Assembly: GCF_023065955.2 (NCBI RefSeq)
Contig: NW_026622874.1
Location: forward strand, 11,700,001-11,764,000
Direction: 5' to 3'
Source of the DNA: Ursus arctos
Lineage: Eukaryota; Chordata; Mammalia; Carnivora; Ursidae
DNA length: 64,000 nucleotides
The position numbers and the translations under genes are program-made. The notes under the pieces are model-generated. The model was not told the DNA's origin, ran no database searches, and saw only the letters and a program-made list of their open reading frames with translations. Of the stretch, positions 49,488-61,682 are shown piece after piece; the stretch's first letter is position 1, and every line of letters begins with the position of its first letter.

Positions 49488-52028
49488 AACATTCCTAGAG
49501 TTTTCCTAGCTTGACTATGTCAACTGGTACCTATTGGGAACCTGACTGGTTGGTGTAAATGCTGCTGTAAAAAGAAGTAAGTTATTGAGATAATGTGCAG
49601 CTAACAGAAGAATTTGACAAGGTACAACAAGTTAAAATCAAGTTGTGAGATTTGTTTGAAAATCTCTCATGTCAGATAGCCCAAGGTGTCAGATTAGAAG
49701 CCAGCATTTGTGTGACACGGTTGTAGAGCAAAGATAACTTCTGTGTTCCTTTTCAGCTAAGCAATCATTAGGTTCCATCTCCAAATGTTTATACGCTCTT
49801 GAGGACAACTTAGTGGGAAAGGAAAATCCGTGACATGCTCAGAAGAAAAACAAAACAGGGTAAGGAGACAAAGAATAATGGAGTAGGGGCTCTCAAAGAA
49901 AATGACATTGGGACAGATATCTAAATGCAGTAAAGGAGGGAGCCATGTGGAATGTAGCAGAGAGTGTCCCAGGCAGAGGGAACAATTGATTCAAAGGTTT
50001 TGAGGCTGGATGTTTGAGATATATTTAAAAACAGAGCAAAAGCCAGCATGGCTGGAACTGATTGGGGTAGAAACAGTAAAAGATGACATCAGAAAAGTAA
50101 CCTTAGTTTTCTTTTCTATCCAATTAAAAAAAAAAAAAGTTTGAGATGAGTGTTTGCAAAGTGACTAATAGGTTATTTCTCATATAAGAAGTACTGAAGG
50201 TACCAATGTTGTGGCCAAGAGCCACAAACTATTTCCACATTTTCTTCAGGCTCCCCTTCCAAAGTGCAATAGTGCTAGCAAAAAATTCGTATCATTCAAA
50301 AAGACGAAGAAATATTTCATTTTTAAATTACAACCTGGTTTCTAATCAAGTGAATTTTCTTGGCTCTGTTAGATGTGATTTTTTATTCTGTTTTATTTTT
50401 TAGCCCTAAGTTACTTTCCAGCCTCTCTTGTTTATTCCATTTTGATTTGTGTGGCCTTGCATCCTTTCCCCAAGCTTCCATTATTTCTCTGGATCCATGT
50501 TTTGGTTTGGGCAGTCCTAACCACTGTAACATAAAGAGCTCTTACAGATTTTTAAGGAAGTTTTTCACTTATAAAAAGTAATAAAAGTATTAATTTCCTT
50601 TTCAGATTATTTAAATGGATCATAAAAAAGCCTCGTTTACTGAACTTACCTTTCCTTGTGTCCTGAATAATCAAGAGAGGGTGTATGGTCTGGGGCACTA
50701 AAGCATTTATGCACACTGGTGGTCTGAAAGCTTTAATGTCTCTTCCTGGAGTGATTAATTTAAAGCAGGGCAAGACTGGCCCAACATTATTATTTCATTT
50801 TAAGTGCATCTGGAAATCCAGAGAGTGAGCCCTTGTTTAACTCTGTTGAAGAAAAAGAAATGCATGTTAATAACTCTTACCTATTCTCAGAGCAATTGCC
50901 CCTCATACACAGGAGGCAAAGCTCCTGATGTCACTTGGAACAGAGACAAGAGGTGGCAGAATCATTTATGTCCATTGATGAGGCATGGATTCAGGAGCAG
51001 AACAAATGGGGTTTAGTGAAGCAATTTGGGGACATAAGCAGAAACTGAAGAATTTAGAAAGAGGAAAGACTCCCAAAAATAAAATATTTGATGGATACTA
51101 CAAATGTCACAAAATCCAGGGAAATGACATAATATTTTTATTAATTGACCGACTGACATATCACTATGTTCTCTTCCTGTATTTTTGACTGCAAATTTTT
51201 TGATTGCCTTTTCACATTAGGACACTTTTATCATATTTTCTACAGAGAGAATAGAAAGATATCTCAGTCTGACCTTAGAGGACAGTTGATTGAAATTTGG
51301 TTCTTATCACTTCTGGGTTAGATGAATACAACTGTGGTTTCATATGCAGACACTCTCACCGTTTTTACTAACGCTTCCAGTTTCTGCTCTATAGAAATAG
51401 GAATTGTGATAATCCCAACATTCTGTTTCTCACATTTCCCGTCAAAATGGAAACGATCACGTGCAATGTGTCACAACCGCACGGGGAAGAAGGTCTGTCT
51501 TGAGGAGGCATTTATGAAGAGCAAATCATTGATGAGAAACTGAGAGTTTACACCGCTGATGACTGGAAGAACATTCTTCAGATTGGCTTCTGGCTTCATA
51601 GGTTCTGCACTTCCTTCTCTTCCAGTTCTAATGTACTCCCAACACTGCGACCACAAGACATGTTCCCATTTCAATATGTCCCCTGGTCCTGCACCCTGGT
51701 GTAGTGACGGTGGGCAGAAAGAACAGGTGGCCATAGGAGTTGGTTGGATGTCATTTCTACACCAGCATAGCTAGCATTTGTACACATGGAAATGACGGCA
51801 AACCCCATAATTATGGAGTGTATGGGAACGTATGGACAGGAAAGTGAGAATGTAAAGAGACAGTGGTCTTAACTGATTGGGGCTAAAATATCTTACTTTT
51901 GAAAATTTACAAAAACATCTGTGGCCTCTCAGGCCTTTGAGAGAGTCCATGAAGCTGAAGAGCCACCTAGAAGCTTAAGGGTCATTAACTTCACTGTAAA
52001 TCTTTCTCTGGGATGAAATCTAAGAATA
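49488..52028. other. intergenic, 2.5 kb without recognised repeats
   Basis: No interspersed repeat I know is visible. Open frames are below 90 residues. Part may be single-copy sequence. Confidence 0.45.
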
Positions 52029-52224
52029 GGGTTTTTTTTAAGATTTTTATTTAGTTATTTGACAGAGAGAGAGACAGCAAGAGAGGGGACACAAGCAGGG
52101 GGAGTGGGAGAGGAAGAAGCAGGCTCCCAGCAGAGGAGCCTGATGTGGGGCTCGATCCCAGAACGCCGGGATCATGCCCTGAGCCAAAGGCAGATGCTTA
52201 ACGACTGAGCCACCCAAGTGCCCT
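52029..52224 (-). mobile_element. SINEC (CAN-SINE), antisense
   Basis: TTTTTTTAAGATTTTTATTT tail, GCTCGATCCCAGAACGCCGG body and CGACTGAGCCACCCAAGTGC head. The CTGCTGAGCAGGGAGC block is shortened to CCCAGCAGAGGAGC. Confidence 0.91.
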
Positions 52225-53007
52225 GAAAATTGCATTTCTTAGTGTGACAGGTGGTGGAGGTTTATGGTGTTTTGATCAAATGAGGTGACACAAATATTTA
52301 AAATTGTTTCTATTTTGACACCCCAGAGATGATTATACCTGAGAACAATGCGTGGCACCAACAGGGATGGGGGACAGCTGTACTTTCTTTTGCCGAGTAG
52401 GAGACAGGCTATGGACAAAGGGAAGTGGGAAAGAGAAGACCTAGGAAGATATCATTGAGGACACCTCTGTAGGCAGATTGCTTTTAGGAAGAGAAGATAT
52501 GGAAGTTGAGTATCTGGAAATTGGTTTCCTTAAGACTGTGTTTGCAAAGAGTGAGTATACCTATTTGAACAAGCTGATTTCTATAGTTCCTAGAGTAGTT
52601 CATGGATTTTCTCCCCCCAGAATAGTAAGAGACAGTGCAGTAGGAGGACACAGAGCAACTACAGACACCTCTTTGAAACTTTTGGAGTAGGGAGGCGCAC
52701 AGTGCAAGAGCTTGTTTTTAGATAAGTTTTAATCTTTAGGAATTCTGATCCAATTATATTTTGATTACAATAAAAACTTCATTTGATTTCTGTTGCCAAA
52801 TATTCTCTGCTTTTTGAAAAGTAAATGCCTTTTAAATTATCTATTGAAATTTGATGAGATAACTGAAGTTATTAATCTCAGTCCCAGTAGCTGTTCCTCA
52901 TTTATGCTCATGTAGGAGGTCCTGTTAATTAGGAAATATCACAGGCTATCACTTACAAATGAGAGAAGAAAATACACAGGACCCTCCCAAACAAAATATA
53001 CTAGGTT

Positions 53008-53064
53008 AATTTATATTGACAATATAAATTATTGACATATATTGACATATGACAAATTATTGAC
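53008..53064. repeat. perfect AT hairpin followed by ATTGAC direct repeats
   Basis: AATTTATATT-GAC-AATATAAATT is a perfect 10-bp inverted repeat at 53008-53030. ATTGACATAT is then duplicated in tandem (53031-53050). ATTGAC occurs four times, at 53015, 53031, 53041 and 53059. Confidence 0.88.
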
Positions 53065-53184
53065 AATGTCACTCACTTAAGAATGTCCCTTGAAATCAGT
53101 TTATGACTTACATCAAAAGCCTTTAGTATATGAAAAGTCCCAATAATCCTGTTTATCTCAATTTGTATCTCAATCTATTTTTCC

Positions 53185-53345
53185 TTTCCTAAACTTATAA
53201 TTATTTATTTATATTTCTTATTGATTTTATATTTAATAAATAAAAATGCATATCATTTTATATTTGTTATTATTTATTATAATTATTAACATTTGCATAT
53301 TTATAATTATTATTTATGATTTTATTATAATTTATCATTTTTCCT
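53185..53345. repeat. AT-rich low-complexity region
   Basis: Runs of TTATT, ATAAT and TATTTA with almost no G or C. No single repeat unit is fixed. Confidence 0.85.
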
Positions 53346-54745
53346 TAAAAATGGCATTTTGCATATGGAAATAAATACTCTTTTGCAAAAAGGGCTAGAA
53401 TAAGGATCTCACATTTGTAAAGTCATATGTGAAATATTTTACAGCAATGACAAGGGCAGTGAGAATATAAAGAACATGCAATTAGGACCAATATCTAAAT
53501 AAGATTTTATAAAATAGATAGGAAACGGTGCAGAAAAATACTGTGAAAAGTCAGTTTTACACACCTCATCATTGTATATAAAACTGGCAAGCGTAAGCTT
53601 ATTAACTGATATAAGAAGTACACAGAACAGCATGCATAATTTTAAGTCTTTTACCATTAAATCAAGAGGAAGTAGACACCAAAGTAAATTATAATTTATT
53701 TTCAATATCTATTTACTCCAATTTAGCAAATCAACCCTGCTCTCGAAACAAAGACATCAGACTTTTTAGTCTACACTTGAGAAAAGTGACAACTATCGAG
53801 GTCTTACCATAAACCAACTATTTGTTTTCAGTTATTTGGTACGACACCTTACATATTTTTAACCCAAGTGTTAGCTCCTTGAAGCCCTGTAGCAAAAGTT
53901 CAGAAACACTGGGGAAAAAAATCGTCCTTGGAGCACTTGGCAACCAGAACTTCAGTGCAGGTGTGGTGTGTGGGGTCCCACGTGGGCTTTTGTCACCTGG
54001 GAAACATCCTCCATCCTTAGGTCAAGCAGCTGACCTGCTTAAGCAAAGCAGGTGATGTCAGAGTCGGGCCCAAGGCCTGGAAGTGTTGTGGGGGAAGGAA
54101 ACAAAGGAGAGGAGTGGGAAGTACAGATAAAAGGGTAGAAGGAGGGAAAAATCGACGGTGAGAGAAAGAAACAAGCAAGCCAGCATAAGGGCAGGGCGGT
54201 GGCCACTCCCGGTGTCCCGGGGTCTCAGTCCCCGCGGCAGCACCATCCTTACCTAGGCCTATTTAGGGAACTTTCCAAAACACAGAGAGAAGCTTTGCGA
54301 GTCTGGCTCTCAGATCTTATGCAACCAATTGTTTTTGGGAACAGCCTGGAAATTTCACAAGAAAGCTGAGTTCTCAAGAGATTGACAGTTTGACCAAAGG
54401 ATCAAAGGTTTGGTGCAGTGGGGCTAATTTTCAGAAAGCCTTCCCAATTGTGAAGATTTTCCTCCTTGTTATGACAGTTAAGACATGTGAAAATAGTAAT
54501 TCGAGGCACTTATAAGCAGCTTTCTTCTTCGTTCACAATGTCCCATGAATGTCAGTCCTCTCCGAACCCATGAAAACAAAGTCGGAGGCCAGGATGATTA
54601 CCCCCTGACCACTGATAAAAGGAGAGGCAAGTACAGAAATATGCAGTGATTTGTTTGGCTTGCCAGAAACGGAAAGTCACATGGTTGGGTTACAAGTATT
54701 ATTGCCTTCAGATCGACAAAGTACATAAACAGCATTGCTGTTGTT

Positions 54746-54764
54746 GGGGGCGGGGGGGGGGGGG
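54746..54764. repeat. guanine tract G5-C-G13
   Basis: Eighteen guanines interrupted once by C at 54751. Confidence 0.95.
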
Positions 54765-56577
54765 AGCTGCATGATTAAAAGTGAGATGAGCCACAGTCAG
54801 ATGGGTGGGGAAGGAATCCTAGCAGTCATTTGAGATTCTGAGTGCTCCAAATATATTTATCAGACCAATAAGATCTAAAAGCCATATAACGAGATTAGGG
54901 AAGCCTGCGATAAACAGAAGCTAGTAAGTCTGTTGCTATTGAAAATGCTTATGGTACCTAAGAGCAGTTCTCTGAGCCTTTTGTTTGTGGAATTAACAGG
55001 AGGTGACGCAGATAAACCAAGTACTGGTCAGCGATCCCTAATAACCAGGATATCTGCTCTTTATTTGGAAGCTAAAGAATGGAATCAAAAACCCATTTCC
55101 CCCAACATTTTAGAAATCAGTCTTGGCTGCTGAACTAACTCAGAATAGGGGACCTATAGAAACTTTGCAATTACACCAAGGCTTTCTGGTTCATTGTTCC
55201 TGTAGCTCGGATCAGGCTTCACAACCATACCTGGGGCATATTAGGCCAGGAAGTCAAGGAATTGGCATGTGTTTTTATTATGCTTAAACCTACCTGGATT
55301 TAAGAGGCATTAAATGTCTACTGATTTCTTTTCTTTCCTTCAGTTGTAAAGAATGCTTGAACTGGCTATTGTGACTGCAAACGTTCATCTCCGCACTGAT
55401 CACCTGGAGATCTATCTGTGTTCAACCCTCTGAAGATTCCCGAAGACAGGCCTTTCCCCTGCACGTCTTCAGAGCAGGATCTTTCAGCCTGTAAAGATCC
55501 ATGAGCCCAGGATTTCCTACGTTTGGCCCCAGCCATCAGTTTACTTTTACCCATTGTTGAATTCTCCATGTAATAGCCAGACCCCAGTTTCCTCTTGGGG
55601 CTTGTGGATAAAGTCATCTCTACCCAAGTTAATGAAAGTGAAAAATTTGAATTATTTACAAAGAACTCATTCTGGTGCTACATATCTCCCTTCCATCATA
55701 ATTTAAGAAGCTCAGATGCACAAAGCACATCATCCTGAGGATGACTGGCCGGTCCCTGTTGAAGGCTTAGATACCAAAAGAGCAGAACGGGAAAGGCCGG
55801 GTCCTAGTCAACTAAATTTTTCTCGAAGGAACACTAGCACTAATATCAGTTCCCGCTGCAACTAAATGAAGATGGTTTTTCCAGAAGGAGTTAGCATTCA
55901 GCCACAGTAAATTTACAATGGAGACTTCCAAAAGTGACATGTGTTTCTCCTCACTTACTCCACTCATAATTTCAATTAGGAACACACTGATTAACCCCAG
56001 AACACAGTTTCTGGGGGACTCTTACTTCCATTATCCTAATTTCATGAACTCAGAGAAAAAGGGAGAAGCTTATAATTTATTATGGCAAATTATGCAAAGC
56101 TAATCCTCTGACAGGCTGTATCTATAAAAAGATATGAGACTGACCACTATTTATTTTTTTTTCTGGAAGGGTGGGGGAGCTCTTAATTCAGAGGCTGAAT
56201 GAACTGACTGCTTCAGGATTGCCTTGTAAATACAGTCCATTCAAGTAGGAAAAAATGCTAAATATCAGGCTGAATTTTGTTAGCATATTAAGGCATTTAT
56301 TTTAAAAGGATTTAAGAAGAAAATGTAGCCACAATTCATCAGAGATCATACATAAGCTGGTGATTAAAAGCAGTGCTATTTCAAAGCCATGTAAAATTGA
56401 AAGAATGAGCAAACAAATTTCCTCACAGGTAAGTTGTCACAGTGTTTATCTATCTGGAACTACCCATCTTCCCCCTGTCTCTAGCAGCATTGTTCTGGCC
56501 AAACAACCTCACTGAAATCTTCAATTCCTCTGATGTACCTCATCAAGCTGCTTTCCCGACAGCTACCATGATGGTTT
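54765..56577. other. intergenic, no repeats recognised
   Basis: About 1.8 kb between the guanine tract and the young SINEC. No coding signal or repeat family is seen. Confidence 0.5.
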
Positions 56578-56594
56578 AAAAAGATGAGGTTGTG

Positions 56595-56802
56595 GGGCGC
56601 CTGGGTGGCACAGCGGTTAAGCGCCTGCCTTCGGCTCAGGGCGTGATCCCGGCGTTCTGGGATCGAGCCCCACATCAGGCTCTTCAGCTGTGAGCCTGCT
56701 TCTTCCTCTCCCACTCCCCCTGCTTGTGTTCCCTCTCTCGCTGGCTGTCTCTATCTCTGTCAAATAAATAAATAAAATCTTTAAAAAAAAATAAAATAAA
56801 AT
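56595..56802 (+). mobile_element. young SINEC, bear-type subfamily, with 17-bp target duplication
   Basis: Starts GGGCGCCTGGGTGGCACAGC and continues with GGCTCAGGGCGTGATCCCGG and GGGATCGAGCCCCACATCAG. The TGCTTGTGTTCCCTCTCTCG region is intact and the tail is AAATAAATAAATAAAATCTT plus AAAATAAAAT repeats. The 17-bp sequence AAAAAGATGAGGTTGTG is duplicated without mismatch before (about 56578-56594) and after (about 56803-56819). The GGCACAGCGGTTAAG and CAGGGCGTGATCCCGGCGTT variants are those I know from bear/giant panda SINEC copies. It is the least diverged repeat in the window. Confidence 0.95.
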
Positions 56803-56929
56803 AAAAAGATGAGGTTGTGTTACCCTGCTTATTTAAAACTTGTCAAAATTCCCATTGCACTTTTAAAAAATGCAGATTCTCTCAAATCTGATTTCTTTTC
56901 ATGTCCTTCTCCAATAATTTTTCTCCACC

Positions 56930-57250
56930 TGTCTGTACCATAAATCATTCCTGCCTCAGGGCCTTTGCACATCATAGGTCCACTGCCAGGAGTTCTCTTT
57001 CCCCCAGAGTTGACCGGACTATCTCCTTCTAGCAATCGGGGTTCAATTCTAGCCATCACATCAAAAGTAGCCTGCAGATACAATTACCATCCCATTTATC
57101 TTTTTCATTTTCTTCATAAGAGTCTCACTATCTGGAATTATCTTCATTTACATGTTTAATGCCTTTCTTCCCTACCAGAGTGGCATCTCAAAGATCAGGA
57201 ACCTGTTCGCTCTGTTCACTCTTGTATTTCCAACATTTTGACATATAGAA
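56930..57250 (+). mobile_element. L2 3' end, sense
   Basis: CTGCCTCAGGGCCTTTGCAC, CCACTGCCAGGAGTTCTCTT, CTACCAGAGTGGCATCTCAA and ACTCTTGTATTTCCAACATT correspond to the L2 3' region. Confidence 0.68.
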
Positions 57251-57384
57251 AGACAATGTGCAATCTTCTAAATAAAGATTCCAGATGACTTGGTAGTGGG
57301 TAGGCTTGTGATCAGAGAGCATGAAGTCAAGGGTATATGTTTTAGCCAGATAGTATTAGGGATGGCCAAGGAAGAGGTGGTAAA

Positions 57385-57655
57385 ATTATGGGCAGTATGA
57401 CACTGTAGAAAGAGCACGAACTTGGAATCAGACCTGAGCTCAAATTCCAGCCTGCCACTTACTAGTTGTTCGACCTTGGGAGAGGTACTTACAACTTCGG
57501 TGAAGCTCATTTTCCCTGTTTACAAGGAACAGAGAACAAGCAGCATTTACAAATAACTATTCTACAATGTTGTGAAAATAAAATGACATGCTGTGTGTGA
57601 AGTGGTTACATCTGTGCTTTCTACACACAGGTTCTCAGTAAGTGCTGAGTTATTG
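57385..57655 (+). mobile_element. MIR SINE
   Basis: Sense MIR: AGAGCACGAACTTGGAATCA, CTGCCACTTACTAGTTGTTC, GACCTTGGGAGAGGTACTTA and a late GTTCTCAGTAAGTGCTGAG end. It is close to full length. Confidence 0.75.
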
Positions 57656-57726
57656 TGACAGACATTATTAGTTACCTACCCAATAGCTCTGTTTTCTTTT
57701 TCCTCGATAACACAGCCCTAATTTTC

Positions 57727-57926
57727 TTTTTTAAAAAGATTTATGTATTTATTTTAGAGAGAGAGAGAGGGCAAGCACAGGGTGGAAGAGGGGCACAGGG
57801 AGACAGAGAACCTCAAGCAGGCTATGTGCTGGCCCAGTGAGGGGCTTGATCCCAGGACCCTGAGATTATGACCTGAGCCGAAACCAAGAGTCAGAGACTT
57901 AACTGAAAGAACCACCCAGGAGTCTC
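57727..57926 (-). mobile_element. SINEC, older variant, antisense
   Basis: AAAAAGATTTATGTATTTAT tail, CTCAAGCAGGCTATGTGCTG body and an AGAACCACCCAGGAGTCTC head that is strongly altered. AGCCCTAATTTTC is duplicated at 57714-57726 and 57927-57939. Confidence 0.92.
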
Positions 57927-58179
57927 AGCCCTAATTTTCCTTTGATAGTTAGATTTGTTCTACTTTTATTTCAAAGTCATGTAATTGTCTCATGTAACTG
58001 TCAATATTGATTTTACATATAAATGTCAGTAATTTTGCCTATTAAAATCTTCCTCAGGCAACTTGGGTATCTTTGGACTCAAAGCCAGTATTCTTATCCT
58101 TCTTACTTTTCTGATCAATTTTTCCAAAATTTAAATTTTCTCTGGACATAGCCCTACTTTTTTCAGAATTGTAATGCCT

Positions 58180-58312
58180 AGGGCCAGGGGCTGAATCGTG
58201 TTTGATCTAAGATGATTCTAAGTAACTTGTTCCCATCATTTTCCCAGACTCCTTTGCAATTACAGGAGGTCATGTGACCCAATTGTGGATGATGAAACTA
58301 AGGGGAAGTTGG

Positions 58313-58360
<48 letters not shown>

Positions 58361-58560
58361 GGTGGAGGAGAGCTTCCAGGGGATATTTTCTGCCCTTCCG
58401 ATACAAGGACAAACATGGGTGGTGCTGTGTACAAACGCCTTCTTTCTGCTATGAATTTTGGAGTGATGGTTTGGGATGAGGTAGCCATCTACAGCCTTGA
58501 GAGAAAGCCTTGCCATTTCTGAGCCACGAAACCCGTGCCAGAAGTCATTTACCTACATTT
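58180..58560 (+). mobile_element. LTR-like ancient repeat containing a TG microsatellite
   Basis: CCAGACTCCTTTGCAATTAC, AGGAGGTCATGTGACCCAAT and a late TGAGCCACGAAACCCGTGCC, TTACCTACATTTTGTTAAAT suggest an old MaLR-like LTR related in layout to 41785-42155. A (TG)21 run lies inside it. Confidence 0.42.
58316..58357. repeat. (TG)21 microsatellite
   Basis: Twenty-one perfect TG units within an LTR-like repeat. Confidence 0.98.
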
Positions 58561-60859
58561 TGTTAAATGAAAACAACAAGCACATATTCCCTTGAGTCAC
58601 TGTTAGGTTACCTGTGTGTATTAGCTGAGTAGAGCACTTAAAGGTGATGGTAAGAAGATATATGTTACTTGTACCCAAAGTTAGCTGGTTCAGCGTCATC
58701 TGGATATTTACAGAGTGAAAGTGGGATAGGTTGTCAATTTTTTAAAGTTACACTTTAAACATCGGAGAGGTTAAGAATCTGGAGTTTAAATTTCATTAAT
58801 TAAATCTGATGCTCAGGAGAGCAGTCCTTCCAAGACACTGGCTATATTTTATTGTGGAAAACAATAGCTTGTGTATTTATCAAAAGCCAAGTTTAAAAAG
58901 AAATCTGCTTTTCATTTTCAATGTTAACCTCCTCTTATTTCCTTTTATAAAAACAAAATATATTCTGTTTATATTTTTGGATATTTGAGGAAAGAACAAA
59001 CAGCATTCACAAAAAGCTCCATTTTACAAAACCCTATTTTAGATTTTAAGCATTTAAAATGTTTGTAAGAAAAATGGCTTAAAATAAAACTGACAGAAAT
59101 TTAAGAAGTTCCATTATATTATGTGCTGTATAAAATAGACCATGCTATACTGTTGGAGGCTAGAATTTTCAAATAACACTATTATAGTTTTAGGTACTTA
59201 GTTAACTGTTAATTTGCATAATAATGAGTAACATTTACATAGTGTTACTATGTGCCAGGTACTGTCTATGATCTTTATATTAACTCATTTAGTCTTCTCA
59301 TTAACTCTGTGGATTGGGTACCATGGTCATCGCCAGACGTTGACTAGTTTGCTCCAGCAAAGCAAATTTGAATCACAATCTGGCTCTAGATTATGGGCTC
59401 TTGCCCACTACACCCCGCTGCCTTCCAACTAATATTAATAGGTATATTTCATATATGAATAGTTATATTACTTGTTAACTTGTGCTGAGTCACATTTCTT
59501 AACACATTTCTTCTTCAGTGTTTTATCTGAGTGTGTAAAGACATTGTCCCGTGTATCATCCCACACACTTTGGGATAAACGGATTTACTACCCGCCCTTA
59601 CTCTATTCTCCCAGTAAGCTAACGATTAGGAGGTGGGATCACTACTGTCATTGTGCACTCAACCAATTAGGACAAAACTCCCTCTGAAGAGAAGCCAAAG
59701 CCAAAATTCTCAGCCACCGTAAGAAGAAAGGATCAGGTGCTGTTTGGTGACAAATTAGAAAGCATTGCATTAACCATATTCAACTTGTACAACTCTAGCT
59801 CAAATTCTGCCATTTCTATCCATTTTATGGCCTGGATGTCAGGGGTGTGCATATCTTACTCCATCTTCTGGGGAGATCACACAAGTGTGTCTTTCCCTTT
59901 TTCTGTCTGTCGCTGAGACTCAGGAAATGTGACAAAGATGAGGACTACTGACCTGGGTTTCATGGATGGAACAGAAGTTCCAGAAAGGGAGGAGGAAAAA
60001 TTGCTCCTCCAGTCGTCTGTGTGTGATTAGGCCAACTATGGGTGGGGAAAGGGATAAGAGAAAAGCAGGAGCCAGAAGTATTTAATGGAAGAGAACAGAG
60101 CCTATAAGAACAAAATGTGCAAGAGGAACAAAAGATTCCAGAAGAGCAAGAAAGTCAGGGGGTCTGGGTCTGGGCGATGGAATGAGTCTTTAAGGAGCGT
60201 TAGGGAAGAAGTCTGTTCTCCCAGGCTCTCACTTGTGGAAAGCTGCAGTGTTAAAGGAAGCTGCCCAGAACCGCCTCTGTGCTTGGATACTCTTTAGGCA
60301 TCAAGGAAATAAACAATTAAGCCTAGTCCTAGCCACATCCTTTTTCTCCTGGCATTTGCATCCTCTCTCCATTCTCCAAACCTTTGATATTACTCCTTAA
60401 GTTAATCATTCATTTTCTTTTTGCAGTGTCCCCTCCCTGCATCCGCAGCTCTCACCCCCATGAAGAGCTGCTGGGTGCTCCCCATTCAGCAGCTGTCCTG
60501 GACCGGCCCATGCTGCTCAAAGCTGCTTTTCCACTTATGGGAAAACCACAAGGAAGTGCCTAAAATGGCAGTCCCAACTTGCTCCCCACGATTACAGTTC
60601 TTTTTCTCTCCCTCTCATTTTCAAGTTTTCCTTTTAGTTTTGTGTGTGGAACTTAGCTAATGGAAAGAAGAGATTACTAGAGCTCGCTTTGGGGCAAAGT
60701 TCTAGAGGAGTTTCTATGGAATTGTTGCAGCCTCGTGATGCAGACTGACAGCTGCCACTCTTCATCTGTCATTGGCATCCCACAGATGAGCTCCTGCCCG
60801 CCCCTCCTCTTAAGTCTGGTCCCACCCAAGTTTCTAGTCACCTCCCAGGTCATGACTCA
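58561..60859. other. intergenic, one MIR only
   Basis: Outside the MIR at 59215-59430 no feature is identified. 60420-60660 gives a 79-residue frame without known homology. Confidence 0.45.
59215..59430 (-). mobile_element. MIR SINE, antisense
   Basis: Antisense landmarks: ATGTGCCAGGTACTGTCTAT, TATTAACTCATTTAGTCTTC and, near the tRNA-like head, TTGCCCACTACACC. Confidence 0.68.
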
Positions 60860-61041
60860 AATGTGGAGCGTTCAGGCCTTTTGCTTTCATCCCCAAATCG
60901 TTATTCCACATATTCCTCTGTGATTGTTCCTTCTCATTTTTTCTCCACTGGTTCCTCTTCCCCTGCCTCATCCTTACATTGTGACATTCCTGGGCTTCTG
61001 GTTCTGCTAGCCTCCGTTTTTCCCTCACCTTCTTCTCTATA
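60860..61041 (+). mobile_element. L2 LINE, left part, split by a MaLR LTR
   Basis: TCTGTGATTGTTCCTTCTCA, CTCCACTGGTTCCTCTTCCC, ATTCCTGGGCTTCTGGTTCT and CACCTTCTTCTCTATATGAG follow L2 ORF2. The continuation is at 61683-61910. Confidence 0.62.
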
Positions 61042-61682
61042 TGAGTTGAACTGGATCCGTCCAAAAGGACATCTTAAAATCTGGACCCCCAATATCACAG
61101 AAAGTGACCTTATTTGGAAATAGGGTTGTCGTAGATGTAATTAGCTAAGTTAACTGAGGTAGGGTCGGCTCTGAGTCCAGTATGACCGGTGTTCGCATAA
61201 GTAAAGGAAATTTATTTATTTATTTATTTAAATATTTTATTTATTTGAGAGAGAGAGAGATTACAAGCGGGGGTAAGGGTAGAAGGAGAAGCAGACTCCC
61301 TGCTGAGCAGGGAGTCCGATGCGAGACTGGATCCCGGGACCCTGGGATCAGGACCTGAGCTGAAGGCGGATGCTTAACCGACTGAGCCACTCAGGCGCCC
61401 CCAAGAAAAGGAAATTTAGACACAGCATATTCAGAGGGAAGGCAGCCACAGGAAGACGGAGGCAGGGATCAGAGTGATGCTTCCAGAAGCCAAAGGAACA
61501 CCTGGAGCCACTGGAAACTGGAAAGACAAGGCAGGCTCCACTGCAAGAAGCTTCAGAGGGTCACGGCCCTGCCAACACTCTGAGTTCAGACTTCTGGCCT
61601 CCAGAACTGTGAAACAATACATGTTGTTGTTTTTAGCTCAGTGTGTGGGTGCTTTGTTCCTGCAGCCCCGTGACACTAAGAG
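61042..61682 (+). mobile_element. MLT1-type MaLR LTR, split by a SINEC
   Basis: A solitary ancient ERVL-MaLR LTR. Left part: AGTGACCTTATTTGGAAATA, GGGTTGTCGTAGATGTAATT and AGTCCAGTATGACCGGTGTT. Right part after the SINE: AAATTTAGACACAGCATATT, AGGGATCAGAGTGATGCTTC, CACGGCCCTGCCAACACTCT, CTTCTGGCCTCCAGAACTGT and CCTGCAGCCCCGTGACACTA. No internal retroviral genes are present. Confidence 0.85.
61216..61402 (-). mobile_element. SINEC inserted in a MaLR LTR, antisense
   Basis: TTTAAATATTTTATTTATTT tail, CTCCCTGCTGAGCAGGGAGT body and CGACTGAGCCACTCAGGCGC head. AAG(T/A)AAAGGAAATTTA is duplicated at about 61200-61215 and 61403-61418, within the host LTR. Confidence 0.94.

Larger units (their letters stand above)
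52225..54745. other. intergenic, AT-rich centre
   Basis: Apart from the hairpin repeat (53008-53064) and the AT-rich block (53185-53345), nothing is recognised. The 88-residue minus frame at 53439-53705 has no family signature. Confidence 0.5.

Noticed and set aside
56595..56680. tRNA gene signal (A and B box-like sequence)
   Set aside because: It is the tRNA-derived head of a SINEC, as at the other SINEC copies; no true tRNA cloverleaf gene is present.
56761..56775. AATAAA hexamers in SINE tails as poly(A) signals
   Set aside because: They belong to the standard SINEC tail and occur in every copy, with no gene upstream.
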